Source: Promethearchaeota archaeon
GTDB taxonomy: Archaea; Asgardarchaeota; Lokiarchaeia; Sigynarchaeales; SOKP01
Assembly (NCBI GenBank): GCA_019057775.1
Contig: JAHLWT010000071.1
Span: forward strand, 1-13,730
Direction of reading: 5' to 3'
Length of the DNA: 13,730 bases
Part shown: positions 1-7,197 of the stretch, piece by piece
Position numbering within the stretch: position 1 is the first letter of the stretch
Layout of the letters: the number at the start of each line of letters is the position of its first letter
The notes under the pieces: generated by a model
Databases searched by the model: none
Seen by the model: the letters and a program-made list of their open reading frames with translations, nothing else
What the model was told of the DNA's origin: nothing
Made by a program: the position numbers and the translations under genes

Positions 1-1
1 G

Positions 2-361
2 ATTGGTGATTGTTCAGATTATTCCGATTTATTTATAACGCTTTTAAGAATTCAATTTTTTAATCACATTGATTTTTTACGCTTTAATCTCAATATCGGA
101 GCATGGTTCTTCTTACCAGGGGCTTCCCCTCCCAATAATTATGTTTCTGAATTTCCAATTAATCCCAGTCCAGTATGTAGTAATCATTCGGCATACAATT
201 GTCAATACACGGTTGAAATCACAGTTCTTGAATCTAATATTACCCCCGAAAGTGCCTTCCCTCTTATGACGGTCATATTTATTGCGGTAGGGGGGTTAGT
301 GCCGGTACTTATAATAGTTATTTTGGTTAAAAAAGGCCGAAAAAAATATTCAATTGATTAA
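2..361 (+). CDS. C-terminal end of a secreted, single-pass membrane-anchored protein (5' partial)
   Basis: One reading frame is open from base 2 to a TAA at 359-361, giving 119 residues with no upstream end in the window. The fragment reads as an extracellular tail: aromatic and polar, with two cysteines about nine residues apart that could form a disulfide, and NHS and NIT glycosylation sequons. It is followed by a hydrophobic segment of about 20 residues (around LMTVIFIAVGGLVPVLIIVI) and a short basic cytoplasmic end (KKGRKK). This is a type I topology with the bulk of the protein outside the cell, a common C-terminal layout for archaeal surface proteins. The DNA is less AT-rich than the neighbouring genes. 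No known domain is recognised in the visible part; it could be an adhesin, S-layer-like or sensor protein. The shorter ORF starting at base 69 in another frame is a shadow of this gene. Confidence 0.7.
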   Translation: MGDCSDYSDLFITLLRIQFFNHIDFLRFNLNIGAWFFLPGASPPNNYVSEFPINPSPVCSNHSAYNCQYTVEITVLESNITPESAFPLMTVIFIAVGGLVPVLIIVILVKKGRKKYSID

Positions 362-393
362 GAATATTATTAATTTTCTTTTTCTATTTTATC

Positions 394-1821
394 CTAAATG
401 TATGTATGAATTAAATCTATTAGATTTTTTGAAAACTCTGGTAAATACTTTTCAATCTTTTGGATATCTCGGGTTTTTTTTATCAATAGGAGCAAATATA
501 AATTATATTTCTCGACAGTAATCTTTTTGAAAATAACCTTCATTGACTCATCAGCAATACCCGAAGTGACAATGAAATCTTGCTTTAATAACTTGAATTC
601 TTTAAATGTTTTATATAAATTCTGAAAATGAGGGGCACTGATTTCAAACACTCTTCCAGAAATATCAGATTTTGAATAATCAGATAATATTATTCCATTC
701 TCATTAAGAAGTAATATAGCATCTGAACCAATTTTTTTAGCGAAAACTTTTAACTGGTTTTTGAATAATTCTCTATTTGGCGAAAGCTGGGAAAGTCCAA
801 AAGAATAAGCAGTTATTAAGCTCCAATGATCGAAAATACTAGTTTGGAAGATTTTGATAAAAAATCTATCAGAATTAATCTTAATCTCTTCAGCTATAAT
901 TTCTAAACTTTTGAAGATTTCTTTGGAGCCTTTAATATCTGGGTCAAATTTATTTAAACAGACAATAATTGGAGGAAACTCTTCTAATTCTATTAGAGAA
1001 TTAATAATATTTCTAAATAAGCCTAATGCTTCGTCAAGTCTTTCAGTATCTTGTATATCAACGAAAAAATACATTAAATCAACATTATACAAATATATTT
1101 TACTTTTTTCAAGATATCTCTCTCGATATTTTTTTTGCCCTCCCAAATCCCAGACGCTAATCAGCGAATTTTGTTCTTCAAATATTTTCTCCTCAGATCT
1201 AGCGACACCCTTCGTTGGTAGGGATTTTATTATTTCTGAATATTTTCTTTTTACGCCATACATGAAGCTTGATTTTCCTGCTTTATCAAGTCCGGTGAAT
1301 AAAATCTTTATTTGTCTTTTAGTAGAAAAGGGATCTTTTAGTTCTTTAGTGAATTCAAATAGTTCCTCACGAATATCATCCATTATATTCTTTTGTTCTT
1401 CAATATTTTTAGCTGTTTGAATCTTGGTTGCAGCTCGGTCAATAATAACTCTTAAATATTTCATATTTTGATAGAAGAACACTTTATTTTCCTCGTCAAT
1501 TAGAACAGTTATAGTTGATGCAAGAGCACGACCTCTTGCTGTTTCATCTGGAATGAGAAAAAAATAGGTTAATCCATCAAGTTTTACATCTGGAAATGGT
1601 AATATTCCAAAATAATTAACTGTATCAACTGGTCCTTCAGAATCTTGATATACCGAATCACCCATAAGTAAGCTGATAGTTTTCATAGCTATAAGAAGTC
1701 CCGCCTGTTCCTCTAAGTCTTCTGGCCAGATAACTTTCGGTGTAGGACCATTTTCATCAAAAATACTTAATACTACAGCTTTTATTATAAGAGATTCAGG
1801 TTCTTTGATTTTTTCTGTCAA
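394..1821 (-). CDS. Longin-like / Arf-Rag-like GTPase / roadblock-like three-domain protein (GTPase 1)
   Basis: A 475-residue protein predicted to be a cytosolic GTP-binding switch. Residues ~10-130 form an alpha/beta domain with a GPTPKVIWP segment and a NYFGILPFPD strand, which I read as longin-like. A charged helix (~130-165) links it to the G domain: P-loop GLDKAGKSS (177-185), switch I PTKG (202-205), WDLGGQ (224-229, with the Gln expected for hydrolysis), NKFD (290-293) and TSI (327-329). Residues ~360-470 resemble a roadblock/LC7 fold (AILLLNENGIILSDYS, later YNLYLLLLIKK). The core is Arf-like, whereas a C-terminal roadblock is typical of Rag/Gtr GTPases. No myristoylation glycine or prenylation cysteine is visible. 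The start is TTG at 1821, the only usual start codon after an in-frame stop; a TATA-like stretch lies near 1885-1894. It is paralogous to the genes at 6055 and 10519. The GTPase call is firm; the flanking domain names are inference. Confidence 0.88.
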   Translation of the reverse strand: MTEKIKEPESLIIKAVVLSIFDENGPTPKVIWPEDLEEQAGLLIAMKTISLLMGDSVYQDSEGPVDTVNYFGILPFPDVKLDGLTYFFLIPDETARGRALASTITVLIDEENKVFFYQNMKYLRVIIDRAATKIQTAKNIEEQKNIMDDIREELFEFTKELKDPFSTKRQIKILFTGLDKAGKSSFMYGVKRKYSEIIKSLPTKGVARSEEKIFEEQNSLISVWDLGGQKKYRERYLEKSKIYLYNVDLMYFFVDIQDTERLDEALGLFRNIINSLIELEEFPPIIVCLNKFDPDIKGSKEIFKSLEIIAEEIKINSDRFFIKIFQTSIFDHWSLITAYSFGLSQLSPNRELFKNQLKVFAKKIGSDAILLLNENGIILSDYSKSDISGRVFEISAPHFQNLYKTFKEFKLLKQDFIVTSGIADESMKVIFKKITVEKYNLYLLLLIKKTRDIQKIEKYLPEFSKNLIDLIHTYI

Positions 1822-1935
1822 CGGTTTATTTTTTATTAGTATTTGTTGTTAATTCTAAAATCTTTTAAAAATGTTTCTACTCCTTAAATATATTCATAAT
1901 AATAATTACTATTAAATACATTATTTTACTAAAAT

Positions 1936-3738
1936 TTATTCTTTAAACTTTATTTGTGCTAATTCTGAATTTCCAATCAATTTCAGGAAATCGTTAGGAT
2001 GTATGTTATTTTCACGTAGTTCTTGTAAAGATATATATTCAATTGCCCCCATTTGAATCAATTGATGAAATTCTCCTTGCTTTTTAATCCTAGTAGTTAA
2101 ATTAAGCTTGATATTGTTTCTAAAATGAACAGAATTAGAATACCTAGGGTTTTTCATATCTAAATTTAATTTTTCAATTTGTTTTTTAAAATGTTTTAAA
2201 TCCAACTGAATAAATCTATTTAATGCGTTATTTGATGAATTTTCACTTAAAAAATAAGGTCTTTTATCTTTTTCAGAGAGTTCAGAACATATATCTCTTA
2301 ATTCCTTAACAATTTTCACACCAAAAGAAAAAGAATCAGAACTTTTATGAAGATCATTATTTGTTAGAAATCTGACAGTTTCATTTAAACCCACAAAGCT
2401 TACAGTAAACTCCTGATTTTCCAAATTAAATACGGAAAATCCATTAATTGTACTACTACAAAGTGGTAAATGTTTTGATTCTATTCTTCTCTTTATTATT
2501 TTATATTTTTTTGAGAAGATTTCTGAACATAACTGCATTTTTTCATATATCAACTCAAAAAACTTATCTTCACTATCTTCACTAATATAGGCATAACGTG
2601 GTAGGTTTAAACAGATATTTTGAAGGACTCCTGTATTAAAGAATTGAGAAGTTGAAATTTGTTTTAGAATTTTATCCTTATACTTTTTATTCCAAAAATT
2701 AGAAAAATAAGTGTTGCTCGTTTTCTCTATTTCATCCCATTTATTTTTATTTGTTTTAGAATATTCATTAAACCAGAACTGGTCAAGGAGAATGTGAAAC
2801 CTTGGAGTTTTTAATGATTTTACAGAATTATTGACCTCTTTATTGACAATAGTAAGAGCTTCAAATAATTCTAGACACTCTTCACTATAATCTTCATAAG
2901 TACTCTTAATCTTGCCATTAGGAGTAATAGCTGGTGTTTCAGAAAATCCTTCAAAAATAGAAGGAGTTGATGAAATAGATACTGGAGGAATATTTCTACC
3001 AATAGTGACGGACAAATGATTAATTTCATAAATTAACTTTCTGAGAGCTTGTTTTATTTGGTCAATACTTAAATCTCTTATATATGGTGCTAAAAAAATC
3101 GTTAAGAAATCAAAACTTTGAATCCCATAAAATTCACTTTGAGTTATCGCTGCCCATTTACATATGTGGCTAACTGCTTCATTTAAATTACTTGCTGGCT
3201 TAACTTTATAAATTGAAGTAACATTATTAAAAAATGGAATTCCTATTTTAAGGATCGAACGAATATCCCAAATCTGATTTAGTGGTCTTGAATCAAAATA
3301 ATTTAACCCATCAATATGAATTTCTCCCGCTAAATGGGCTTTCGATTCTTCGTTATCAAGTAATCTTAAATGAGCATATTCCTCAGATATTTTGTTTGCT
3401 GCCCAATGATGGATTTCTTCGGGATTCATTACTCTTTCATTTAAATTAGTTTCAAGAATTTCTTCATAATCCATTAGAGGCATTCCAATTCTCGTGTATA
3501 TTTTCCTCTCATTTTCAAAATGTTGTTCTGAGAGTATTGAACACACTATTTCTCTTATATGAGGTCCTGAAAGAAATTTAATCCCATAATTAATTATTCT
3601 TCTTACAACTAACTCCGTTATGCGTGCTACATCTTTTTCATTTAATCCAGTTTCTTTTAAAAGGCTTTCATAAATTCTCGATGAGTCAAAATCAGTTATA
3701 TTTCCTTCAGTTCTAAACACTTTGGGAAGTAAATCCAT
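1936..3738 (-). CDS. NrdD-like protein with ATP-cone, apparently lacking the catalytic cysteines and glycyl-radical domain
   Basis: A 600-residue protein. Residues ~3-95 look like an ATP-cone, the nucleotide-sensing domain of ribonucleotide reductases and NrdR. The rest follows the anaerobic class III reductase (NrdD) pattern: HIDGLNYFDSRPLN (141-154), NHLSVTIGRNIPP (240-252), NICLNLPRYAY (374-384), FVGLNETVRFLT (448-459) and RYSNSVHF (532-539). Three things expected of an active enzyme are not seen. The usual Asn-Cys after the HxHDLxYF-like motif is Asn-Gln (154-155). The segment carrying the cysteine pair ahead of the INLPR-like strand is missing. The protein also ends before the C-terminal zinc-binding cysteines and the R-x-x-GY glycyl-radical loop. 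No continuation exists in the 115 bases downstream. It is probably a non-catalytic paralogue that keeps nucleotide binding. The start is ATG with a TATA-like box about 26 bases upstream. Family placement is fairly sure; loss of activity is inference. Confidence 0.8.
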   Translation of the reverse strand: MDLLPKVFRTEGNITDFDSSRIYESLLKETGLNEKDVARITELVVRRIINYGIKFLSGPHIREIVCSILSEQHFENERKIYTRIGMPLMDYEEILETNLNERVMNPEEIHHWAANKISEEYAHLRLLDNEESKAHLAGEIHIDGLNYFDSRPLNQIWDIRSILKIGIPFFNNVTSIYKVKPASNLNEAVSHICKWAAITQSEFYGIQSFDFLTIFLAPYIRDLSIDQIKQALRKLIYEINHLSVTIGRNIPPVSISSTPSIFEGFSETPAITPNGKIKSTYEDYSEECLELFEALTIVNKEVNNSVKSLKTPRFHILLDQFWFNEYSKTNKNKWDEIEKTSNTYFSNFWNKKYKDKILKQISTSQFFNTGVLQNICLNLPRYAYISEDSEDKFFELIYEKMQLCSEIFSKKYKIIKRRIESKHLPLCSSTINGFSVFNLENQEFTVSFVGLNETVRFLTNNDLHKSSDSFSFGVKIVKELRDICSELSEKDKRPYFLSENSSNNALNRFIQLDLKHFKKQIEKLNLDMKNPRYSNSVHFRNNIKLNLTTRIKKQGEFHQLIQMGAIEYISLQELRENNIHPNDFLKLIGNSELAQIKFKE

Positions 3739-3758
3739 AAATATCAGTTGTGATGATT

Positions 3759-3779
3759 AATATATTTTTAATAAATATA
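3759..3779 (-). promoter_or_regulatory. Candidate TATA region of the NrdD-like gene
   Basis: Read on the minus strand this stretch is TATATTTATTA followed by AAAATATATTAAT. The second AT block is centred about 26 bases before the ATG at 3738, the usual archaeal TATA-to-start distance, which suggests a leaderless mRNA. The 11-base TATATTTATTA part is identical to one upstream of the roadblock and short GTPase genes. Confidence 0.4.
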
Positions 3780-3890
3780 ATATGGTAAAAGATTTTAAAA
3801 AAAAAGTTATTAACTGATTAAATTCAAAAAAAATAAGATTATGATAGGATTAGCAGTCATATTGTGGTTTTTAGAACTTTTATACGCTCT

Positions 3891-3903
3891 CTATATTATA
3901 AAG
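3891..3903 (+). promoter_or_regulatory. Candidate TATA box of the PD-(D/E)XK gene
   Basis: The sequence CTATATTATAAAG is centred about 26-30 bases before the GTG at 3926. This spacing fits a leaderless transcript starting at or next to that GTG, and supports GTG over the internal ATG at 3977 as the start. It also overlaps the end of a 23-codon hydrophobic ORF (3841-3912), arguing against that ORF being a gene. Confidence 0.45.
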
Positions 3904-3925
3904 CTTTCTTAACTGATCAAATTAT

Positions 3926-4723
3926 GTGTTAAATTTATTATCAGAATCAGTATTAAAAGCATTTTTCAATGAGATCTATATGATTTTAAAAGAGACTGAT
4001 ACAGATCTTACAGAAATCTGGTGTGAGATTTCAAAAATATCCTCTTTGGCAAAGATTAATGATTATGAGCTAAAAGAATTCTTGTTTAACTTTAAATCTA
4101 TTTCAATTAGAAAAGGGAATTATATCAACTATGTAGTGATTAATAAAATATTATTTATCATTGAATCTATTAACATTTTAAGATTTGATATTAAAAGACT
4201 CTCAGAAATATTAAATTATAGCGGATTTGAATCATTAATAAAAGAGATTTTATCAGAAAACAATTATATTTCTATTACTAATTTCAGGTTTTCAGATAAA
4301 TCAAATTATAAATCTAAAACATCTCAAAAAAGATATGAAGTCGATGTTGTTGGAATTTACTTAAAATATATCTTACTTATAGATGCTAAGCAATGGAGAC
4401 GCAAAGACTCTTACGGAAGTTTAAATAAAGCAGCAAATCTACAGTGTCGTCGTGCAATTGCTTTAAAGAATAATCCTGAAATTTTGAGTGAATTAATTCA
4501 AAAATTATTAGGGAAGGGATTAAAACTCAAGGTAAAATTACCAATCTTTATTATACCAGCTATGATTACACTTGAAGATAATAATATAAAGATAAGTGAA
4601 AATCAAATTCCACTTATTTCAATTTATGAACTCAATTCTTTTTTACAAGAATTACAAGATAATCTTGAATATTTTAGAATTATTAAAATAAATAGAATAA
4701 ACATACAGAAAACCTTATTCTGA
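3926..4723 (+). CDS. PD-(D/E)XK nuclease-like protein
   Basis: A 265-residue protein. Residues ~95-215 show the core of a restriction-endonuclease-like fold: a helix with Glu102 (FESLIKEIL), then YEVDVV with Asp140, a hydrophobic strand and IDAKQW with Asp153 and Lys155. This matches the D-x(n)-(D/E)xK metal-binding signature, with a trailing Trp as in Mrr-like enzymes. A later helix (AANLQCRRAIAL) and the strand LPIFIIPAMI fit the rest of the fold. The N-terminal ~90 residues are helical and unassigned. It probably cuts or binds DNA; which substrate cannot be said. The start is GTG, just 10 bases after an in-frame stop, supported by a TATA box at the leaderless distance. It is divergent from the NrdD-like gene and convergent with the roadblock gene. 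There is no methyltransferase or other restriction-modification partner in the window. Confidence 0.72.
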   Translation: MLNLLSESVLKAFFNEIYMILKETDTDLTEIWCEISKISSLAKINDYELKEFLFNFKSISIRKGNYINYVVINKILFIIESINILRFDIKRLSEILNYSGFESLIKEILSENNYISITNFRFSDKSNYKSKTSQKRYEVDVVGIYLKYILLIDAKQWRRKDSYGSLNKAANLQCRRAIALKNNPEILSELIQKLLGKGLKLKVKLPIFIIPAMITLEDNNIKISENQIPLISIYELNSFLQELQDNLEYFRIIKINRINIQKTLF

Positions 4724-4761
4724 AAGTTTACTAACTTTAAAATAAGTTTCTAAGGTTTTCT
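4707..4761. terminator. Inverted repeat between convergent genes, possible bidirectional terminator
   Basis: AGAAAACCTTA (4707-4717) and TAAGGTTTTCT (4751-4761) are perfect 11-base inverted arms. A smaller hairpin lies inside them (AAAGTT 4723-4728, AACTTT 4733-4738). The structure fills the 36-base gap between two convergent genes and overlaps the last codons of the nuclease gene and the stop codon of the roadblock gene. Either transcript would form the stem near its 3' end, followed by T-rich DNA. Termination is inferred from position and symmetry. Confidence 0.45.
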
Positions 4762-5839
4762 ATTTATCTAATCCTAAGTATGTTTTAATCTGTTTTTTTA
4801 CAATATTTACTGCAAATGAAATTATTCCACTCTTCACTTTAGGATGAGAAAGTAATATTAAAATCATATCTTTTACGCTAGGATTATCTTTATCAATTGG
4901 AGCAAGATCTACAACGCCATCAGTACCTCTTACTGAGATCGATTTCAAAGATCCAGCATTTAACCCGTCTATAATATCTGTTCCGATCATTGAGAGGTTT
5001 ATCCCTATAGTTGCAAAAAGAGAATCAGAAATTCTACTTGAAATAGCTGAAGCTAAGATAGTTCCATCCGTTTTGATAACTGCTGAAGCTTCAATATGGA
5101 GATCAAGTGTTAATAATCTCTTCAAAATCTCATTCATACTTGTAGGGGGAATTTCCTTTTCAGGTTCTTCTTTAACAGTTGATTTTGCTCTTGGTCTTTC
5201 TATACTCTTAACAGAAATTTTTTTTGAGAGAAACCCTAAAACTTTGCTCATATCTTTTTCTAATCGCTTTTGTTTTAAAGCGATAACATCAGCATCGGTA
5301 GCTACCGTGGGGATAGGCGTTACAGGAGTTTTAGGGACAATAGATTGCTTTAACTCTGAGAATGCATCTGAGATTGAATCTTTTGATATTGAAGGTAGTG
5401 ATCCTAATGGTTTCGGTGGTTTTATTACTGAACCTCTGAAAGGTTGTGGAGTAATTTCTTTTAATATTTCAGTGTCTCTTTGATTAGGGATTTGTGTATT
5501 TTCAATATTTGGTAGCGAGTTCTCAATTTTAGGTAATGGAATCTCTTGATATTCTATTGGAGGTTTAGAAGTACTGCGTTCTTCCACAATTTCTTGTTTT
5601 TCTTCTTCTTTAGGGATTTCATGTAGTTCAAGCTTTTCTGCTTCTGAGTCCTTTTCTTTCCTATATTCAAGAACTCTTTCCTTAACAGGTTTTTTCTTCT
5701 TTTTCTTTTCTTTTTTAGAAGTTATGAGAGATCTTGAACGTGGGGTTCTAGAAAAAACTGGAAGTAACGCACTACAAGAACGACAAACTCGAGTTTCCAA
5801 TTCATTATTGATTGTTCCGCAATTATTACAGATAATTAT
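4760..5839 (-). CDS. Zinc-ribbon plus roadblock/LC7-domain protein, apparent AUA start
   Basis: This is probably a GTPase-associated roadblock protein. From the upstream start it has 359 residues. The N-terminus is a zinc ribbon with Cys4, Cys7, Cys19 and Cys22. Next comes a very basic stretch with a run of lysines, then a ~180-residue charged and Pro-rich linker predicted to be disordered. The C-terminal ~120 residues are a roadblock/LC7 domain (IEASAVIKTDGTILAS, later RGTDGVVDLAP and KSGIISFAVNIVKK). The first usual start codon, TTG at 5800, would cut the zinc ribbon in half. An AGGAGG motif (5852-5857) instead points to ATA at 5839, which gives the typical opening M-I-I-C-x-x-C-G. So either AUA is used as the start or an ATG has been miscalled. 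Its upstream neighbour is the short GTPase, a plausible partner by analogy with MglA/MglB and Rag/Ragulator. The domain call is strong; the partner is inferred. Confidence 0.82.
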   Translation of the reverse strand: MIICNNCGTINNELETRVCRSCSALLPVFSRTPRSRSLITSKKEKKKKKKPVKERVLEYRKEKDSEAEKLELHEIPKEEEKQEIVEERSTSKPPIEYQEIPLPKIENSLPNIENTQIPNQRDTEILKEITPQPFRGSVIKPPKPLGSLPSISKDSISDAFSELKQSIVPKTPVTPIPTVATDADVIALKQKRLEKDMSKVLGFLSKKISVKSIERPRAKSTVKEEPEKEIPPTSMNEILKRLLTLDLHIEASAVIKTDGTILASAISSRISDSLFATIGINLSMIGTDIIDGLNAGSLKSISVRGTDGVVDLAPIDKDNPSVKDMILILLSHPKVKSGIISFAVNIVKKQIKTYLGLDK

Positions 5840-5851
5840 TGTTTGATCTCT

Positions 5852-5892
5852 CCTCCTATGAGTTTTAAATAATTTCTTTCTTAATAAATATA
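5852..5892 (-). promoter_or_regulatory. TATA box and Shine-Dalgarno of the roadblock gene
   Basis: On the minus strand TATATTTATTA (5892-5882) is followed about 26 bases later by the expected transcription start, then AGGAGG (5857-5852), then 12 bases to the proposed ATA start at 5839. From AGGAGG to the TTG at 5800 would be 51 bases, too far for this site to serve it. The same order is seen upstream of the short GTPase gene. Confidence 0.5.
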
Positions 5893-6054
5893 ATAAAAAA
5901 TTTGACTTTTAGTTTTTTGTAGTATGAATAATTAATGAAAACTTGATTTAATTAATATTAGTTCTGATGAATTAAGATGTGCTTAAATTAACAAAATTAA
6001 TCTCAGAATTAAAATATTAGATGAATTTTTTCTTGTTAATAGAAGTATTATTAA

Positions 6055-7029
6055 TTATTTGTAGAGAATTTCTTTTAATAGATTACTGAGAGATTCAAAA
6101 TCTTCTTTATGGAACACTGGATCTTCTTTAAGAAGCAACAAATAATATGGAGCAGAATCCTTCTTTAATGTAATTTGTTTAAATATAAAATTCTTACCAA
6201 ATCTCTGAACTATCATTCTATTCTCAAATCTGTTCTCCATAACACTTGTAGATTGGAAACTATCATTCAACGTAAGAAAATAGGGCGTGCTAGCCGTTAG
6301 AAGATGCCTTGTCTCGTCATCCTTATAGTAGGATCCAATAATAAGAGAGTTATCATCAATTATCACAACTCCCTCAGATTCTACTTTTTTGGCAAACTCT
6401 ATAATTGTTTTTTCTATTAATTCTGATTTTGGATATAAGCTTAAAAGAATTTCTGACATCGCAGTAATAATTGAACTAAAATCATAGATAGAAGTCTCAT
6501 AAAAATATAGATCCTTATAATCCGTGGATTTACTTAATTCTTCCTTAATGTCAATTATAATAGTCTCCATCTCATTTTTAGCACCTCTTCTCAATGCAGG
6601 GTCATATTTATGAAGAAATACATATATAGGAGGGGAGATCTCCAGCTTTTTAAACTGTTCTACCACATCTTTAAAATAACTAATGGCTTCAGGCATTCGT
6701 GGTTTGTTTTGAATATCAATAACATAAATAGCTATTTCTGTTCCCTCAAAAAACTTGTCGGGGTTTTTTAAATAAGATATACGGTACGATATTTGTCCTC
6801 CTAAATCCCATTCTGAGATCTCTTTGCCTAAGAAATTAAAAATCCTTCTTTGTGCTCCTCTAGTGGGAGAGAGAATCGCTATCTTCGAGAACTCTCTTTG
6901 GAGTGCTAAAATTATTGAAGTTTTCCCCGCTGTATCTAATCCAGTAAAGAGGATCTTTGAAGCTACTTCTAATACTTCTTTTTCTTCTTTCTTTAAGTAT
7001 AAAATTGATTGTTTTAGATTTTTTTCCAA
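6055..7029 (-). CDS. Short Arf-Rag-like GTPase with C-terminal roadblock-like domain, no longin domain (GTPase 2)
   Basis: A 324-residue GTP-binding protein. G motifs: GLDTAGKTS (30-38), PTRG (55-58), WDLGGQ (74-79), HKYD (140-143) and TSI (179-181). HKxD in place of NKxD is what Rag GTPases carry, while the P-loop, switch I and WDLGGQ are Arf-like. Residues ~210-320 resemble the roadblock-like tail of the two longer paralogues (GVVIIDDNSLIIGSYY, later APYYLLLLKED). The N-terminal longin-like domain is absent and no remnant is seen in the 168 bases upstream, so this looks like a natural short form. The start is TTG at 7029: an in-frame stop lies just upstream, and a GAGGTG ribosome-binding site ends 10 bases before it. 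It lies 215 bases upstream of the roadblock gene on the same strand, each with its own promoter. The GTPase call is firm; Rag-type function is inference. Confidence 0.88.
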   Translation of the reverse strand: MEKNLKQSILYLKKEEKEVLEVASKILFTGLDTAGKTSIILALQREFSKIAILSPTRGAQRRIFNFLGKEISEWDLGGQISYRISYLKNPDKFFEGTEIAIYVIDIQNKPRMPEAISYFKDVVEQFKKLEISPPIYVFLHKYDPALRRGAKNEMETIIIDIKEELSKSTDYKDLYFYETSIYDFSSIITAMSEILLSLYPKSELIEKTIIEFAKKVESEGVVIIDDNSLIIGSYYKDDETRHLLTASTPYFLTLNDSFQSTSVMENRFENRMIVQRFGKNFIFKQITLKKDSAPYYLLLLKEDPVFHKEDFESLSNLLKEILYK

Positions 7030-7039
7030 GTAAAAATTT

Positions 7040-7079
7040 CACCTCTGATGTTATTAGAAGAATTTAACTAATAAATATA
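7040..7079 (-). promoter_or_regulatory. TATA box and Shine-Dalgarno of the short GTPase gene
   Basis: On the minus strand TATATTTATTA (7079-7069) precedes GAGGTG (7045-7040), which ends 10 bases before the TTG start at 7029. A transcription start near 7050 would give a leader of about 20 bases holding the ribosome-binding site. This decides the TTG start and mirrors the layout of the roadblock gene. Confidence 0.5.
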
Positions 7080-7197
7080 TTCTTTCGTAAGATAATAATC
7101 CTATTTTATATTAAGGTTAATATTTTATAAATTATTTACTACTTGGCATTTTGAATATTAAATCTCACTCTAAATTGATCAATTTCACTGTGTATAA

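Noticed and set aside
69..269. 66-residue plus-strand ORF near the left edge.
   Set aside because: It overlaps in another frame the better-supported open frame (2-361), which ends in a clear membrane anchor and basic tail.
854..1420. 188-residue plus-strand ORF opposite GTPase 1.
   Set aside because: It lies antisense to the conserved G domain; the translation is a Ser/Phe/Leu-rich shadow with no domain.
3841..3912. A 23-codon ATG ORF encoding a single hydrophobic helix just upstream of the nuclease gene, a possible small membrane peptide.
   Set aside because: Its 3' part contains the TATA box that fits the GTG start of the nuclease gene at 3926, and no convincing ribosome-binding site or promoter of its own is visible.
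5073..5483. 136-residue plus-strand ORF opposite the roadblock gene.
   Set aside because: It is antisense to the roadblock domain and linker, with no motif or promoter of its own.
6860..7042. 60-residue minus-strand ORF with GTG at the Shine-Dalgarno site of GTPase 2.
   Set aside because: It is out of frame with the P-loop coding sequence; the GAGGTG is better explained as the ribosome-binding site for the TTG at 7029.
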